A stretch of DNA of 23,741 nucleotides from CAZISM01 sp964541895 (GTDB lineage: Bacteria; Zhuqueibacterota; Zhuqueibacteria; Residuimicrobiales; Residuimicrobiaceae): assembly GCA_964541895.1 (NCBI GenBank), contig CAZISM010000085.1:1-23741 (forward strand). The letters run 5' to 3'. The translations under genes were made by a program, and so were the position numbers. Positions 22,678-23,741 of the stretch are shown piece by piece. The notes beneath the pieces were generated by a model that saw only the letters and a list, made by a program, of their open reading frames with translations, was not told the DNA's origin and did not search any database. Every line of letters starts with the position of its first letter. Position 1 is the stretch's first letter.

Positions 22678-23741
22678 CTATCTCACAATCATGCATTTTT
22701 TCCAATCCTTGAACTCGCCGCTGTGCAGAGTGATGATGTACACCCCGCTGCCGGCGAGCATGCCGTTGGGCAGGCGACCGTTCCAGTAATAGGTGTTCCA
22801 ACCGGCGTTGTAGAGATCCTCGCTCAGTTTTCCCAGGTGCACGCCGGCCAGGTCATACACATCCAGTCGCGCCGGCCGGTTGGAGGATAGTTTGAAATTG
22901 ATGGCCAAAGGTTCTTCGCGATCCGGTTCAAAGAGGTTGCGATTCAACGCCATTTTGTTTGCGCTGCGCACCGTTACCGCCGCCTGCGCGGTGACCAGGC
23001 GACCGCTTCGGTCCTTGACGCGCAGTTCCACGATGACCTGCTCTTCTTTGGCCGAGGTGACCAAAGGCACGTTGAGCAGCCAGGGCAGATCTTCGCGCCA
23101 GGTATCGGTGATGATCGGGTGACGGCGGATGTAATCGTCGGCAAAGGTCGAATCGATGTGGCCGTCCGCATAGCGTATCCAGAGATCCCAGGTCTCGACC
23201 CCGCCGTCCGCTTTCACGCGCACAGAGACCGAATCGCCCACGAAAATAAAGGGCGGGCCCAGTTCGACATAGGGCTTGGGCGGCGGCGACAGCGGCGGCT
23301 GGTGCACGGCATAGACCCGGTACGCGCCGGCGTTATTGTCCGCCGTGGTGTCGTTCACAGCCTGCACCAGGGCGTTGCTGTTGAGCGGCAGAAGCGACGT
23401 GGACAGGGGCGTCGGCACCAGGGCTTTAAAACGAATGGTGCTGGTGATGCCGGCTTTGAGAGAGTCGATGCGCCAGAACAGGGAATCGGTTTTTTGAAGC
23501 GAAGGGGCAGAGGTAAAGTCGATCGCCATAATCGGCGTCGGCACCGTGGCCCAGAGCAGGATATTTTTGGCTGTTTGTGGTCCGTTGTTGGTGAGCGATA
23601 ATTCAGCGGTAAAAAATTTTCCGCCTATGACAGCTGGCTGACTGATGCCGTTAACCAGGACCGTGGTGTCGGTAATGGCTTCATAGTGCAGAGCGAGATC
23701 GAAATTTTTTGACGGCGGTTTTAAATAGGGCCGGATAGCAT
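22678..23741 (-). CDS. Secreted protein with DUF11-like and FlgD-like domains, 5' end missing
   Basis: The frame stays open to the right edge of the window, so the N-terminus is missing; about 354 C-terminal residues are present. A GTG at 23544 could be taken as a start, but the sequence before it (AELSLTNNGPQTAKNILLWA) continues the same domain, so it is internal. That domain resembles DUF11-type repeats of surface proteins. An Ig-like stretch follows (VELGPPFIFVGDSVSVRVKA). The last about 90 residues (ARLDVYDLAGVHLGKL, YYWNGRLPNGMLAGSGVY, KKCMIVR) resemble the FlgD Ig-like / type IX secretion C-terminal domain. It is the first visible gene of the unit with the PorV-OmpA chimera, whose ATG lies two bases after its TAG. 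Likely a large extracellular or surface protein; its activity is unknown. Confidence 0.8.
   Translation of the reverse strand, partial: AIRPYLKPPSKNFDLALHYEAITDTTVLVNGISQPAVIGGKFFTAELSLTNNGPQTAKNILLWATVPTPIMAIDFTSAPSLQKTDSLFWRIDSLKAGITSTIRFKALVPTPLSTSLLPLNSNALVQAVNDTTADNNAGAYRVYAVHQPPLSPPPKPYVELGPPFIFVGDSVSVRVKADGGVETWDLWIRYADGHIDSTFADDYIRRHPIITDTWREDLPWLLNVPLVTSAKEEQVIVELRVKDRSGRLVTAQAAVTVRSANKMALNRNLFEPDREEPLAINFKLSSNRPARLDVYDLAGVHLGKLSEDLYNAGWNTYYWNGRLPNGMLAGSGVYIITLHSGEFKDWKKCMIVR

Noticed and set aside
22678..23544. A complete gene starting at the GTG at 23544
   Set aside because: The frame is open to the window edge and the residues before 23544 continue the same DUF11-like domain, so the gene is truncated by the window.

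Overview
The window looks like a scaffold from an uncultured, fairly GC-rich, Gram-negative bacterium of the FCB type (KSB1, Calditrichota or Zixibacteria-like lineages are my best guess). The placement is inference. It rests on a PorV/PorQ-like outer-membrane barrel fused to OmpA-like domains, a secreted protein with a FlgD/type-IX-like C-terminal domain, Tat-exported Gfo/Idh/MocA and sugar isomerase proteins, several secreted glycoside hydrolases, and short dispersed hairpin repeats. A 100-N gap flanked by identical 55-mers shows this is a draft, probably metagenomic, assembly. I find 12 complete protein genes, one gene cut by the right edge, and one initiator tRNA.

Left part (1-6232): a GH29 alpha-L-fucosidase with a C-terminal F5/8C (CBM32-like) module, an O-antigen ligase/polymerase-type membrane protein, an overlapping GH20 hexosaminidase-like protein, and a convergent GH16 laminarinase-like enzyme. 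Middle (6233-12030): a 1064-residue exported protein joining a carbohydrate-binding-like domain, a C45-like Ntn acyl hydrolase and a degenerate M1-peptidase-like region; a divergent GH172 (DUF2961) enzyme; and a GNAT acetyltransferase whose start overlaps the GH172 stop. Then comes a repeat-rich intergenic zone (12031-12593) containing the gap, followed by nhaA, and on the minus strand an fMet tRNA with a clear sigma70 promoter and an intrinsic terminator.

Right part (14038-23741, all minus strand): an amidase-signature enzyme; a two-gene unit (Gfo/Idh/MocA oxidoreductase, then sugar isomerase) with a candidate promoter and a strong terminator; a tetraheme NapC/NirT-like cytochrome fused to an SUMF1/FGE-like domain; and a two-gene envelope unit. 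That unit is a DUF11/FlgD-like secreted protein followed two bases later by a PorV-CARDB-OmpA-OmpA chimera, ending in a good terminator.

Working together (inference): GH29, GH20, GH16 and GH172 would trim fucose-, hexosamine-, glucan- and furanose-containing glycans outside the cytoplasm, and the Tat-exported oxidoreductase and isomerase may process released sugars. No SusC/SusD pair, sulfatase or transporter for the products is visible. The most unusual items are three multidomain fusions (C45 + M1-like; NapC + SUMF1; PorV + CARDB + two OmpA domains) and three families of short dispersed repeats placed between genes.
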